A stretch of 64,000 nt of DNA from Bacillus sp. MYb209 (GCF_002975175.1 NZ_PCNZ01000022.1:1-64000), one strand, 5' to 3'. Counted from the stretch's first letter, positions 1-9,395 are shown. Program-made: numbers and translations. The notes: generated by a model from the sequence alone, not told the origin.

Positions 1-2
1 AT

Positions 3-26
3 CCATGTGTGCACATGGTCTTTTTT
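3..26 (+). terminator. Intrinsic terminator
   Basis: A 7-bp inverted repeat (CCATGTG/CACATGG) is followed by TC and six T on the plus strand. It would end a rightward transcript entering from outside the window, and the stem could also serve the leftward rocB-like gene. Confidence 0.6.
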
Positions 27-93
27 ACACTGTCTACCTAAAGGGGATAATACCATTACGGTCCTTTTTTCTATCTCTCTTATACAGACACTA

Positions 94-1731
94 TCACTGT
101 GTAACTTTATTAGAAACAAGTAATTTTTCAATACATATAGGCAACATATCTAATAGCGTTTCAAATGCGTAATTTACGTCCAGACGCTCCGTCCATTGAT
201 GTGCATCTTTTCCTACTGGCCCCATATTTAATACTGGAACGTCAAACACTTCTAATTCCTTAAGTGGAATCGAATAACCTTTATCCCATAATGGCATATT
301 GTCTACAAGGGAACTCATTGAATCTAATGGGTACTGCAAGCCCACATAGCTCAAATCTGAAATTCCTCCAAAATAATTTTGATTTTCAAATGTAATGCTA
401 TGATTATAGTGGGCATACTTTTCCATTTCTACAACTACCTCTTTAATTAAAGGATTGTTGCGTGAACTCACAGCTGGATAGTACGGCGGAGCAAAGAAAA
501 GTACAATCATCGGAGCCTTTTCTTTACATAAGATAGCTAATTTGTCTACTAAATCAATGGTTACCGCACGATCATCTTTATCTTCTCTATTTTTTATAAT
601 ATTAGATTGAATTTCCTCTAATTTTTCTTGTCCATGTTGTTCAATTGCATAAGTGATAAGCTCTTCATATGTTAATACATTTACTTTAAGATTAGGCGGT
701 ATGAACGGATTATACCTAGAAAAATGATACGCTCGCTCCTCATACGATTCTTCGATTTTCTCTGCTACTTTCGTTACCTTTTGACGTAACAACGAAACTA
801 CATCTGTCATCGTTTTTTCTAGTAAAAACAAGTTAAATAATGTGACAGCACGATGAGGAATTTGTACAGAATAATCCTCCTTTAAGTCCCTTTGAAGCAA
901 GTTAGTTGGTGGAGGACTCGCTTCCCCTTCTACAATATCACAAAGGTCCGTATTCAACTCTAATTCTGCTGTTAATAATGAAGCCATATAACTCCCATTT
1001 AATCCTGCAAAAGGTTCGCCTACATGTGTCTCTTTTCCATAGCAAAGGAAACCAGGTAACACCTTCCCAATAGAACCAGTATAAATATACTTATTTTGAT
1101 CACCAGGATGCCTTGAAAACATAGGCTCTGAATTTAGGACCGTTTTATATTCTAAGTCATGTTCTCTTGCTAAATCTAATAATCTCGGAACAGCAGCCCT
1201 CATCCCTACAGAGTTCACTTCTTCATCTGGAACAGCCAATAAAAGAACATTCCCATCAAATCTTCCTTCACAAGCTTGCTCAACCATCGCCATTTGTAAA
1301 GCTAGACCACATTTCATATCCATTGTTCCTCTACCAAATAGCCAATCTCCTTGTTCTATATCTTCCCGTACATGATCTGGTAGCTCATCTTTATGAGAAT
1401 AAAACATAGATGTTAACTTTTTAGGGTTAAATGCATCTTCTTTCCACACTCCGTAATCTTGTACATCTACAACATCAAAGTGGCTAACAAGAATTACGGT
1501 ATTTTTCGTACTATCGCTTTTCTTTACTAGGGCTGTAACAAAATATCTTCCATCCCCTGTCGGATTTTTTTGCAAATGATGCGGATTTTGTTTGAAATAC
1601 TGTAAGTCAGCTAATTGTTCTACAACAAAGTCTGGCAATATAACTTCAGCTTCTGAACCTGTAATACTAGGAATTTCAACAAGATTGCTTAATAATTGAA
1701 TCAATTGTTCTTTAGATTGCCACTTTGACAT
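94..1731 (-). CDS. rocB: M20-family peptidase, RocB-like arginine-utilisation protein
   Basis: A 545-aa M20 metallopeptidase of the RocB type, a cytosolic enzyme linked to arginine/ornithine catabolism whose exact substrate is not settled. The metal-site motifs are visible: SHFDVV (His about residue 84, Asp about 86), GRGTMDMKCG (133-142) and the catalytic EE pair in VPDEEVNS (170-171). The ATG at 1731 is chosen because AGGGGG lies 5-6 bp upstream; the frame stays open further upstream but without a good RBS. It sits 75 bp behind an IclR regulator on the same strand and is divergent from an amino-acid permease, which fits an amino-acid degradation locus. Confidence 0.85.
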   Translation of the reverse strand: MSKWQSKEQLIQLLSNLVEIPSITGSEAEVILPDFVVEQLADLQYFKQNPHHLQKNPTGDGRYFVTALVKKSDSTKNTVILVSHFDVVDVQDYGVWKEDAFNPKKLTSMFYSHKDELPDHVREDIEQGDWLFGRGTMDMKCGLALQMAMVEQACEGRFDGNVLLLAVPDEEVNSVGMRAAVPRLLDLAREHDLEYKTVLNSEPMFSRHPGDQNKYIYTGSIGKVLPGFLCYGKETHVGEPFAGLNGSYMASLLTAELELNTDLCDIVEGEASPPPTNLLQRDLKEDYSVQIPHRAVTLFNLFLLEKTMTDVVSLLRQKVTKVAEKIEESYEERAYHFSRYNPFIPPNLKVNVLTYEELITYAIEQHGQEKLEEIQSNIIKNREDKDDRAVTIDLVDKLAILCKEKAPMIVLFFAPPYYPAVSSRNNPLIKEVVVEMEKYAHYNHSITFENQNYFGGISDLSYVGLQYPLDSMSSLVDNMPLWDKGYSIPLKELEVFDVPVLNMGPVGKDAHQWTERLDVNYAFETLLDMLPICIEKLLVSNKVTQ

Positions 1732-1806
1732 ATAAATCCCCCTATTTTTCCGCATTATGAAATTCATTTCCAATATATGAATAAAAAATGACGACAGCAA
1801 TCAAAA

Positions 1807-2556
1807 TTATAATTCTGATGTACTGCCGATTTTTATTGATATTTCATGAGCAGCTTGTTTTACCTTACTAATAAGAAAAGATAGTCGATCATCATTAATG
1901 CGATGACTAATTAACCCCACACTTAATGCTCCTACTACTTTATGATTAAATCCGATAATAGGTGCAGCTACTGATGCTGTCCCTTCTGTTTTTTCACCAT
2001 AACTCACAGCATATCCTTCATTTTTTATCTGCTTTATTTGATCAAGAAGAATTTGCTTTTGTTCTGGTAAAGAAGAAAGTAAATCTTCTACAATGTATTC
2101 CATTTCATTCGTTGTCATATTAGCAAGCATCGTTTTATTTGCGGCGCCAATCGAAAGAGGAATCTGTTCCCCTAAGTTATCGATAACTCGAATTTTTAAA
2201 GGGCTATCAATTCTTTCAATGATAATAGAATGTGTTCCATTTGGAATGTTCAAATAAACACTTTCTTCAACTTCAGAGGCCAAACGCTTCATCACTTCTC
2301 TTGCAACAGATCTGTAGTCTACCTTCTCCAATTGACGTAATCCTATTTCCATCCACATTGGTCCAATCTTGTACTGTTTTGTTTCTGAAATTTGCGTAAC
2401 TAATCCATGCTCCATTAGAGAGTTCAGTAACCTATGTACTGTACTAACCGGGAGATGTGTTCTATCAGCTATATCAGAAATAGCCCAATACTCTTTTTCA
2501 TTTGTAGAATTCAGTAACTTAATAATACCTATCGCTCGATCAATGGACTGTACCAT
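1807..2556 (-). CDS. IclR-family transcriptional regulator
   Basis: A 249-aa protein with an N-terminal winged helix-turn-helix (about residues 5-65, WAISDIADRTHLPVSTVHRLLNS) and a C-terminal IclR ligand-binding domain (about 75-245, including GTASVAAPI). The ATG at 2556 has GAGGCG just upstream and is preferred to the in-frame TTG at 2568. It probably controls the downstream rocB-like gene and the divergent permease; a palindrome in the 264-bp divergent gap is a candidate operator. The inducer cannot be read from the sequence. Confidence 0.85.
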   Translation of the reverse strand: MVQSIDRAIGIIKLLNSTNEKEYWAISDIADRTHLPVSTVHRLLNSLMEHGLVTQISETKQYKIGPMWMEIGLRQLEKVDYRSVAREVMKRLASEVEESVYLNIPNGTHSIIIERIDSPLKIRVIDNLGEQIPLSIGAANKTMLANMTTNEMEYIVEDLLSSLPEQKQILLDQIKQIKNEGYAVSYGEKTEGTASVAAPIIGFNHKVVGALSVGLISHRINDDRLSFLISKVKQAAHEISIKIGSTSEL

Positions 2557-2753
2557 AACTCGCCTCAACTTTACTTGTAGTATGTTTAGCCTAATTAACT
2601 ATCAATTTATCAAAAATTCAAACTGAAATCAATTAATTTATTTAATTTTCTAAAAATAGAGATATAACACTAACAGCAAGTTGAAAACGCAAACAAAAAA
2701 CTGTTGACTTTTCTTCTTAATTATCTGAAAATTATAACAAGATTTCACATCAC

Positions 2754-2765
2754 GGAATACATTCC
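2754..2765. promoter_or_regulatory. Candidate IclR-type operator
   Basis: The 12-bp palindrome GGAATACATTCC lies in the divergent gap about 55 bp upstream of the permease start, and an overlapping TTCC-N6-GGAA follows at once. Its position and symmetry suit a regulator site serving both directions. Assignment to the adjacent IclR protein is inference. Confidence 0.4.
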
Positions 2766-2820
2766 ATAATACGGAAAAACATCGAATTTCATACTACCAA
2801 TTATGAAAGTGAGGAAAACA

Positions 2821-4245
2821 ATGACGCAAGTAAACAATACAAAAAATGAATTAAAGCGCACGATGAAAAGTAGACATTTATTCATGATTGCACTCGGTGG
2901 TGTGATTGGAACTGGGTTATTTAACGGATCTGGTTTTATAATAAGTCAAGCTGGACCTGGTGGATCCGTACTTGCCTTTATGGCCGGTGGATTATTAATG
3001 TATCTCGTTATGCTATGTCTTGGTGAGCTTGCTGTAGCAATGCCAGTTTCAGGTTCCTTCCAGGAATATGCCACTAAGTTCATCAATCCCGCAACTGGGT
3101 TTACCATCGGATGGTTGTATTGGCTAAGCTGGGCAAATACGACTGGTCTTGAATTTACAACTGCCGGTATTACAATGCAGCGATGGTTTCCTGATATTCC
3201 TGTCTGGGTTTGGTGTTTAATATTTGGTGTTACAATATTCACTATTAACGCATTATCCGCTCGTAGTTATGCAGAAACAGAATTTTGGTTTTCAAGTATT
3301 AAAGTATCTGCCATTATTGCTTTCATTATTCTTGGCGGCGCCGCTATGTTCGGCTTTATTGATTTAAAAGGAAACGAACCCGCTCCGCTTCTTTCAAATT
3401 TCGTAAATCATGGTGGTTTATTCCCAAATGGACTCGCCGCTATCTTATTAACAATGGTTACAGTCAATTATTCCTTCCAAGGTACAGAACTTGTTGGAAT
3501 CGCAGCAGGTGAAAGTGAAGATCCAGCAAAGACTTTACCTCGCTCTATTAGAAATATAATATGGCGCACAATGTTTTTCTTCGTCTTAGCAATCTTTGTT
3601 CTCGTGGCTTTAATTCCTTGGGAAGAGGCAGGATTAACAAAGAGTCCGTTTGTTGCTGTATTTGATAATATAGGTATTCCATATGCAGCTGATATTATGA
3701 ACTTTGTTATTCTTACTGCTGTTCTTTCTGTCGCAAACTCAGGACTATACGCTGCAACTCGAATGCTTTGGTCATTATCAAAAAATGATATGGCTCCAGC
3801 CTTTTTAAAGAAATTATCATCACGAGGGATACCTCTAAACGCTTTAATCTTGACGATAGCTATTTCTGCTTTTTCTCTTTTGACAAGCGTTGTAGCTGCT
3901 GAAACGGTTTACTTATGGCTGATTTCAATTTCTGGAGTCATTACAATTATTGTTTGGATGTCAATTTGTGTTTCTCAATTCTTTTTCCGTAAACATTATT
4001 TAGCCGAAGGTGGAAAATTAGAAAACTTAAAATTCAGAACTCCACTTTATCCTCTTGTCCCAATTCTCGGTTTTGGATTGTATGGCATTATATTAATAAG
4101 TCTTATCTTTATCCCAAGTCAAAGACTAGGAATCTATTGCACTGTACCATTTATCATTTTTTGCTACACCTACTATCACTTTAAGATTAAGAAAAAAACT
4201 GCTAATAACACTCCTACAGAAACTAAAATTAGCGAAACTTCGTAA
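2821..4245 (+). CDS. Amino-acid permease (APC family, RocC/RocE type)
   Basis: A 474-aa polytopic membrane protein of the amino acid-polyamine-organocation family, probably importing arginine, ornithine or a related basic amino acid by H+ symport. The N-terminal RHLFMIALGGVIGTGLF motif of TM1 and about 12 hydrophobic segments are visible. Length is normal. The ATG at 2821 is preferred over 2803 because GTGAGGA lies 4-5 bp upstream. It is divergent from the IclR/rocB-like pair and ends in a strong terminator. Substrate is inferred from family and neighbourhood only. Confidence 0.85.
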   Translation: MTQVNNTKNELKRTMKSRHLFMIALGGVIGTGLFNGSGFIISQAGPGGSVLAFMAGGLLMYLVMLCLGELAVAMPVSGSFQEYATKFINPATGFTIGWLYWLSWANTTGLEFTTAGITMQRWFPDIPVWVWCLIFGVTIFTINALSARSYAETEFWFSSIKVSAIIAFIILGGAAMFGFIDLKGNEPAPLLSNFVNHGGLFPNGLAAILLTMVTVNYSFQGTELVGIAAGESEDPAKTLPRSIRNIIWRTMFFFVLAIFVLVALIPWEEAGLTKSPFVAVFDNIGIPYAADIMNFVILTAVLSVANSGLYAATRMLWSLSKNDMAPAFLKKLSSRGIPLNALILTIAISAFSLLTSVVAAETVYLWLISISGVITIIVWMSICVSQFFFRKHYLAEGGKLENLKFRTPLYPLVPILGFGLYGIILISLIFIPSQRLGIYCTVPFIIFCYTYYHFKIKKKTANNTPTETKISETS

Positions 4246-4286
4246 TACTATACTTAAAATCCCGCACATTGCTTTTACTTTGTGAT

Positions 4287-4330
4287 AAGAACCATAATTT
4301 TGCCAAAACGGCAAGCTTATGGTTCTTTTT
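4287..4330 (+). terminator. Intrinsic terminator
   Basis: An 11-bp stem (AAGAACCATAA/TTATGGTTCTT) encloses an inner TTGCC/GGCAA stem and ends in a short T run. It closes the permease transcript. Confidence 0.85.
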
Positions 4331-4919
4331 GTTTGCGGCAAACATACGCTTCCAGGATTTGAAGAATATTTTTAATGTCGCTTTTAAATAAAGTCACGGT
4401 GTTTATAAAAAAGACGCGATGTTTTGTCCCTTTGGATCTGTTTATCTAAAGAGATGTTTTTATAGTGAAAAGAAGATCTGAACTGAAAGGCGGATTAAGG
4501 AACTGCTGAGTAGCAATAAAGTTACTCCACTAAAGGGCCAGATTGTTGAGGAACGTTTCCAGGCAATTAGATTATTCAAGTTTGAATAGACCATTGAGAT
4601 TGCGAAGGTTTTCACTTAAATTGACGGGGCAGTAATACTCAATTAAAAATAATGGTAAAGTTAGCGAAAAGAAGAAGGATTGAAAATCGTATAGATTCAT
4701 TCATTGTAATACATTTTAAGTTTTTGTGTGGCGAGGTATTTGAGAAGTAAGAATGATTTCACCAAAAAAACCATTGGAGCTCCAACCGGTTTTTATATGA
4801 CTATTTTTCCAGACCTAATTTAACATCATAACAAATTATAAATAAACAGTCTATACTTTTGATTAGATTTTTTATATAGTTTGATTGACAGCAAAATCTA
4901 AGAAAAGGGGTGTTATTCA
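4331..4919 (+). other. Intergenic region with a degenerate ORF fragment and a palindrome
   Basis: No intact gene is seen. The plus strand at 4482-4589 holds a 35-codon open stretch between stops that reads like protein (TERRIKELLSSNKVTPLKGQ and on) but has no start or RBS, so it may be a gene remnant of unknown origin. At 4766-4794 a palindrome (TTGGAGCTCCAA flanked by AAAACC and GGTTTT) could terminate transcription either way. The promoter of the 4920 gene should lie in the last 100 bp. Confidence 0.35.
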
Positions 4920-5894
4920 TTGAGAATCACTTGTCACCTTGATCAATCTGATTTACAGGAGTATATGCAAAAGGTCTTTGGTACCAGTTATTTGGTTTCT
5001 AGTGTAACGAAAATGCATGGCGGTGCACAAAAGGTAGTCTATAAGATTGACTGCAGCAATGGATTTTCCTGCGTTCTGTATGTTTGGGATATTACCATGA
5101 ATTATTTTCAAGAAGAAATAGCTAACGGAGATATACATGAGCAATCCTATAGTAGTGATTTATTTGAATTAAATAACAAGTATTTAATCCAACAAGGAAT
5201 TCAAACTCCCCTTCTATATGATCTGAATACGGAAAGAAACCGTTATCCTTATGATTATGCTCTCGTTGAATATGTAAATGGACAAAAGGCAGAAGTTTAT
5301 TTTCAACATTCCGATTCATATGTTAAAGATAAAGTGTTTCAGCGGATAGGAGATATGCTGGCGGACATGCATACCAACGAGAGACTTACTCATGGGAGAG
5401 CGAATCAAAGTGGGATCAACACGGAAAAATGTCATCACTTGCAAATGAAGAATGCAAAAAAAGATTTAGATTACGCATGCCAACATATTGACAGCATCAG
5501 GGCTAGTCATAGCAATCTACTCGATACATTGTACGAGCTTGAATCAAAAATTGAACCAAGAAGTCGTTATGGATTTATACATGGGGAACTCGGCCCTGAT
5601 CATGTATTAATTAATGACAAACTAGAACCTTATTTGATTGATATCGAAGGAGCCGAATTCTTTGATATTGAGCATGAGCACAGTTTTTTGCAGTTTCGAT
5701 TTGGGGATTATTATCGATATTTAAAGAATGATGCTCTCGATCCCAACAGGATGTTATTCTATCGATTCCATCATCATATATCCTTAACTTCAGGCGGGTT
5801 GAGATTGCTTCACAGAGGATTTCCGAATCAACAATTTGCAAAAGATCTAACCGATCACCATTCTCTTTGTGCACTGCGTTTTATTGAAGGTTGA
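4920..5894 (+). CDS. Kinase-fold phosphotransferase (APH-like) with altered catalytic loop
   Basis: A 324-aa protein with aminoglycoside phosphotransferase/choline kinase-like features. The loop that usually reads HGD-x4-N reads HGELGPDHVLI (about residues 220-230), and the metal-binding segment reads LIDIEGAEFFDIEHE. Asp to Glu and Asn to His changes are seen in a recognisable Bacillus subfamily, so it may still act on a small molecule, but catalysis is uncertain. The start is TTG with AAAGGGG upstream. It lies 44 bp before a VOC-domain gene in the same direction. Confidence 0.7.
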   Translation: MRITCHLDQSDLQEYMQKVFGTSYLVSSVTKMHGGAQKVVYKIDCSNGFSCVLYVWDITMNYFQEEIANGDIHEQSYSSDLFELNNKYLIQQGIQTPLLYDLNTERNRYPYDYALVEYVNGQKAEVYFQHSDSYVKDKVFQRIGDMLADMHTNERLTHGRANQSGINTEKCHHLQMKNAKKDLDYACQHIDSIRASHSNLLDTLYELESKIEPRSRYGFIHGELGPDHVLINDKLEPYLIDIEGAEFFDIEHEHSFLQFRFGDYYRYLKNDALDPNRMLFYRFHHHISLTSGGLRLLHRGFPNQQFAKDLTDHHSLCALRFIEG

Positions 5895-5938
5895 ACTTAT
5901 GTCATTAAAAATTAAAAGATAGACAGGAGTTAAATACA

Positions 5939-6286
5939 ATGATAAAAGGTTTCGGAGGAATATTTTGGAGAACTAAGAATCTTGATGTTATAAAAAAATG
6001 GTACAGTGAAGTGTTGAAGATTGAAATAGAAAATTGGAATGGGACTGTAATTAAACCCGAATTAGGAACTGAGACTATCTTTTCTTTCTTCACCGAAAAT
6101 GACAGTTATTTTCCAACAGAACAACAAGTGATGTTAAATTTCCAAGTACATAATCTAAACGAGACTATTCAGCATCTTGAACAAATTGGTGTACCTCTTG
6201 AAAAGAAAGAAGAGATTAGTGAATTTGGAAAGTTTATTTGGATTAAAGATCCTGAAGGCCGATTGATCGAACTTTGGGAGAAATAG
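5939..6286 (+). CDS. VOC (glyoxalase/bleomycin-resistance fold) protein
   Basis: A 115-aa single-domain VOC protein. The N-terminal half (GGIFWRTKNLDVIKKWYSEV) and the C-terminal end (FIWIKDPEGRLIELWE) match the beta-alpha-beta-beta-beta repeat and its metal-site Glu. The family includes lyases, dioxygenases and antibiotic-binding proteins; the role here cannot be fixed. AGGAG lies 8 bp before the ATG. It follows the phosphotransferase and is closed by a strong terminator, so the two may be cotranscribed. Confidence 0.8.
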   Translation: MIKGFGGIFWRTKNLDVIKKWYSEVLKIEIENWNGTVIKPELGTETIFSFFTENDSYFPTEQQVMLNFQVHNLNETIQHLEQIGVPLEKKEEISEFGKFIWIKDPEGRLIELWEK

Positions 6287-6353
6287 CCGGTTGTAATCAT
6301 TTGCTACTAAGCTAACTAGTGCTTTAGTTCAATAAAAAAAGTTGATTCCTTTG

Positions 6354-6406
6354 AAGTGCACCTCCGATTATTAGACACAGTCTAACAATCGGAGGTGCAC
6401 TTTTTT
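6354..6406. terminator. Strong (possibly bidirectional) terminator
   Basis: A 16-bp perfect stem (AAGTGCACCTCCGATT and its complement) plus an inner TTAGAC/GTCTAA stem, followed by six T on the plus strand. It terminates the VOC gene; on the other strand it lies just past the remnant at 6405-6584. Confidence 0.85.
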
Positions 6407-6584
6407 AATCTAAATTAATACTTTTAATAAAATCAAAATGATCTTCATCAGCTAATTTATCGATATAACCTGTTATATACAGATTTGCTTTAGATACTTC
6501 CGTATTCTTAAATTCAGAATAAAAATCAGGAGAAAATGGTACTTCTAAAACAATAATAGTAGCACCCTCGCTTAATTTAATAGT
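6405..6584 (-). pseudogene. 5'-truncated gene remnant, unidentified
   Basis: The minus strand encodes 59 residues after an in-frame TAG and without a start codon, ending in ANLYITGYIDKLADEDHF and a short tail before TAA. Composition and codon use look protein-coding, and upstream sequence in all frames is closed, so this looks like the 3' end of a degraded gene. I do not recognise the family. A terminator follows immediately. Confidence 0.5.
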
Positions 6585-6748
6585 CTAAGTTTACATGCCC
6601 TTATTTTATCTATCCAACTTAGTATAAGCCTATCCATTTATTAATAAATTACAATTATCTTAAATATCTGAATTTTACATAAATTAAAGGTTATCCCCCA
6701 AGCAACCTCGAACATTGTAATAAACATACATAAGGAGGTTGATCTATT

Positions 6749-8095
6749 TTGTTTCGTTCATTTACAAATGGATGTGTTGCCCTTGTGCAGCGTTTCTTAC
6801 CAGAACCGTTTATTTTATCGTGTTTATTAACTGTTTTCGTTATCTTCTTCGGCATGTTTGCAACGCACCAAACACCGGTAGAAATGATTACGCATTGGGG
6901 CAATGGCATTTGGGGACTTCTCGCCTTTTCTATGCAAATGGCTCTTGTACTCGTGACAGGATCTGCATTAGCAAACGCTCCTCTTATTAAAAAAGGATTA
7001 ACGAAAGCAGCGAAACTACCGAAAACGAATGGACAAGGTATTATTGCTATTTCAATCGTAAGTTTACTAGGAGCATACATAAACTGGGGATTTGGTATTG
7101 TTGTCTCTGTTTTATATGCAAAAGAAGTCGCAAGACAGTTAGAAGGATTAGATTATAGGTTAGCAATTGCTTCTTCCTACTCTGGATTTCTCATTTGGCA
7201 TGCAGGTCTTTCTGCTTCTATCCCTCTTACATTAGCAACAGGCGGCGAAACGTTAATAAAAACGACAGCTGGAAGTATTAAAGAAGCGATTCCAATAACA
7301 GAAACTTTATTCTCGCCATATGCTCTCGTTCCAGTTATTATCTTTTTAATTACGATGCCTCTCATTAATAAAGCAATGCATCCAGATGAAAAACATACAA
7401 TTACAGTAGATCCAAGTGTGTTCCATGAAGAAGCTGCAGCTCAAGAAGTAGAGCAAAAAACATTCGCTGAAAAAATGGAAAATAGTATGATTATTACACT
7501 TTGCATCGGGTTATTAGGTCTTATTTATATTTTTAACTATTTTAGTACGAAAGGCTTTAACCTTACACTTGATATCGTTATTTTTATGTTATTAATTGCA
7601 GGCCTTATTTTCCACCGTACTCCTATTCAATATATTCGCGCTTTCTCTGACTCAACTAAGAGTGCTTCAGGTATTTTACTTCAGTTTCCGTTCTATGCTG
7701 GAATTATGGGCATGATGATTGGAGTAAATAGTGAAGGGCTTTCGCTTGGAGGAGCTATTTCTACTTTCTTTATTAGTATTTCAAATGAAACCACATTCCC
7801 GCTCTTTACATTTTTAAGTGCTGGCATTGTAAATATTTTCGTTCCATCTGGAGGCGGTCAATGGGCAGTGCAAGCACCAATTATGATTCCAGCTGGCGCT
7901 GAACTTGGTGTACCTGCTGCGAAAACAGCGATGGCAATTGCATGGGGCGATGCTTGGACAAATTTAATTCAACCTTTCTGGGCATTACCGGCATTAGCGA
8001 TAGCTGGTTTAGGCGCTCGTGATATTATGGGATTTTGTGTTGTTAACTTACTATATGCAGGATTTATCATTAGTCTATGTTTCTTATTTATTTAA
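6749..8095 (+). CDS. atoE: Short-chain fatty acid transporter, AtoE family
   Basis: A 448-aa polytopic membrane protein of the AtoE/short-chain fatty acid transporter family, expected to import acetoacetate or C4-C6 acids. Family stretches are visible: LPEPFILSCLLT near the N terminus, LLGAYINWGFGIVVS, IWHAGLSASIPLTLATG, and the C-terminal FVPSGGGQWAVQAPI. Roughly 10-12 hydrophobic segments span the whole length, with a cytoplasmic loop about residues 205-245. The start is TTG with an optimal AAGGAGGT 9 bp upstream. It stands alone between terminators. Confidence 0.85.
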   Translation: MFRSFTNGCVALVQRFLPEPFILSCLLTVFVIFFGMFATHQTPVEMITHWGNGIWGLLAFSMQMALVLVTGSALANAPLIKKGLTKAAKLPKTNGQGIIAISIVSLLGAYINWGFGIVVSVLYAKEVARQLEGLDYRLAIASSYSGFLIWHAGLSASIPLTLATGGETLIKTTAGSIKEAIPITETLFSPYALVPVIIFLITMPLINKAMHPDEKHTITVDPSVFHEEAAAQEVEQKTFAEKMENSMIITLCIGLLGLIYIFNYFSTKGFNLTLDIVIFMLLIAGLIFHRTPIQYIRAFSDSTKSASGILLQFPFYAGIMGMMIGVNSEGLSLGGAISTFFISISNETTFPLFTFLSAGIVNIFVPSGGGQWAVQAPIMIPAGAELGVPAAKTAMAIAWGDAWTNLIQPFWALPALAIAGLGARDIMGFCVVNLLYAGFIISLCFLFI

Positions 8096-8099
8096 ACGG

Positions 8100-8127
8100 A
8101 AAGCTAGTTTTATACTAGCTTTTTTAT
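8100..8127 (+). terminator. Intrinsic terminator
   Basis: A short hairpin (AAAGCTAGT/ACTAGCTTT) followed by a T run just after the transporter stop codon. Confidence 0.8.
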
Positions 8128-8135
8128 ATAATAAA

Positions 8136-8489
8136 TCATTCGTTATCTATACAGCTTATTACCTTCCTCCACTCTACCTCTGCATGATTTAATGCTTCAT
8201 ATATAAACAAATCTTCACACACCTTTTCAATCATATGAGGATTGTTCTTAAGGAAATTCCACTGCAATACTTTAGGAAGAAAATATGTTTCATATTCTTT
8301 ACTTCCCTTTATTACCTCATCAACTTCTCTTTCACAAATCCCTCTTATTAAATAATCATTTCTTAATTGTACCTGAATTTGTTTTAACGTTTCACTACAC
8401 TTCTTCAATTGGACTAAACACTTAATATACGTACGAAAAAGTTCGTCATCATAATTGCAACAATTTATAATACGATCGATTTCATTCAT
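8136..8489 (-). CDS. Hypothetical protein, partner of the SWIM protein
   Basis: A 117-aa protein rich in charged helices (NEIDRIINCCNYDDELFRTY at the N terminus). No motif or signal peptide is visible and I do not recognise the family. It starts 3 bp after the stop codon of the SWIM zinc-finger gene, so translational coupling is likely. Known SWIM proteins of this type are often longer single chains, so the two ORFs may be halves of one ancestral gene; that is inference. Confidence 0.65.
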   Translation of the reverse strand: MNEIDRIINCCNYDDELFRTYIKCLVQLKKCSETLKQIQVQLRNDYLIRGICEREVDEVIKGSKEYETYFLPKVLQWNFLKNNPHMIEKVCEDLFIYEALNHAEVEWRKVISCIDNE

Positions 8490-8492
8490 AAA

Positions 8493-8882
8493 TTAAATCT
8501 TCCCTTTCTTTAACATCTCCTCTACGATTTGCACATTTTTCGAACTTTGTAATAAACGATTTAATACTGTTAGTAACTCTTCTTTTTCTAAACCATTCAG
8601 TTGTTCTTTAACTGTACTCTCACCAGCACTTTGAATATCATAAACGACCGCTGCCATATGCTTACAAAAATTCTCATAAGGACACTCACAGCTACTTTCT
8701 GTAAAATCTTCAAGATCAATAATCACTTCATAATTCCCTGCATTTCCAGTAACGAAAGCAAATACTTTCTTGTCGTGTATTTCAACATCTTCTACATGTC
8801 CTTCTTCATAGTATTCATGCCCTCTATCTATAATGTACTTTGGAATCCATTTCGTTATATCTTTTAATAAGTAAGCGTACAT
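8493..8882 (-). CDS. SWIM zinc-finger protein (short)
   Basis: A 129-aa protein with a SWIM motif SSCECPYENFCKHMAAVVYD (C-x-C-x6-C-x-H, about residues 63-82), a zinc-binding module found in Rad51-associated and SWI2/SNF2-linked proteins. The N-terminal part (residues 1-55) is the beta-rich segment usually found before SWIM in bacterial proteins. Partner and function are not known. It is the first gene of a two-gene unit with the 117-aa ORF. Confidence 0.8.
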   Translation of the reverse strand: MYAYLLKDITKWIPKYIIDRGHEYYEEGHVEDVEIHDKKVFAFVTGNAGNYEVIIDLEDFTESSCECPYENFCKHMAAVVYDIQSAGESTVKEQLNGLEKEELLTVLNRLLQSSKNVQIVEEMLKKGKI

Positions 8883-8970
8883 AACAACACCCCTTCCTTT
8901 AATTCCCTTTTGACTTCAAAAACCCTGCATGTTATTCTAATAACTGTCAAGTAGCGAGTCTACGTGACAA

Positions 8971-9105
8971 AACGACTGACACCTATTCGGCGAAGGTGTC
9001 TCTTTTCATTTGCAGCCGATATGAAGTGCCTCTTTCAGGCACATTCAATCTTTGACACTACACACTCAACACCATTCCCTGTATCAGGCTGCTTTAGCAG
9101 TCTTT
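8971..9105. other. Structured intergenic element
   Basis: This gene-free stretch has nested inverted repeats: GACACCT-N9-AGGTGTC (8978-9000), an outer GCAGCC (9012-9017) with GGCTGC (9087-9092) enclosing GTGCC-N7-GGCAC (9026-9042), and CTGC-TTTA-GCAG (9089-9100). It could be an RNA or a small repeat. The class is unknown and the transcribed strand is uncertain. A 78-codon open frame across it (8964-9200, plus) has no RBS. Confidence 0.35.
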
Positions 9106-9117
9106 TACTCTACATAC

Positions 9118-9148
9118 TTCAAAAAAAAGAGAGCTCAGCTCCCTTTTC
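9118..9148 (-). terminator. Terminator overlapping the 3' end of the S-box-controlled gene
   Basis: On the minus strand GGGAG-CTGAG-CTCTC is followed by eight T. The left arm overlaps the last codons of the 9135-9395 gene. Confidence 0.65.
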
Positions 9149-9395
9149 CCGCTTTATAAAGTACCCCTTTTTCAGCATAGAGATATTCATCATCAGCTAA
9201 AGTAATTTTCCCATCCAGTTTGAGTTCATCTAATAATCTTGATAAATAAAATTGATGTAACATTTTTTTAGTGAATTTTCCTTCATGATGCGAAACGATA
9301 TGTTCTTGAATATCTAACAATGATATTGGCTTATCCTGCTCTATCATATATTCATAAACTGTACTACGCAGTTTTACGTATTTTTCGAGTGTCAC
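9135..9395 (-). CDS. Small protein under SAM riboswitch control
   Basis: An 86-aa soluble protein if started at GTG 9395, which has AAAGGGG about 12 bp upstream. A longer in-frame start (TTG 9455) falls inside a hairpin of the leader and is less likely. The sequence (VTLEKYVKLRSTVYEYMIEQ and on) looks helical with a winged-helix-like middle (SLLDIQEHIVSHHEGKFTKK), but I do not recognise the family. Its leader is a full S-box, so it should be expressed when S-adenosylmethionine is low; a role in methionine or sulphur metabolism follows from that alone. Confidence 0.7.
   Translation of the reverse strand: MTLEKYVKLRSTVYEYMIEQDKPISLLDIQEHIVSHHEGKFTKKMLHQFYLSRLLDELKLDGKITLADDEYLYAEKGVLYKAGKGS

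Noticed and set aside
8964-9200. 78-codon plus-strand ORF
   Set aside because: No RBS, runs into the terminator of the opposite gene, and covers the hairpin element.
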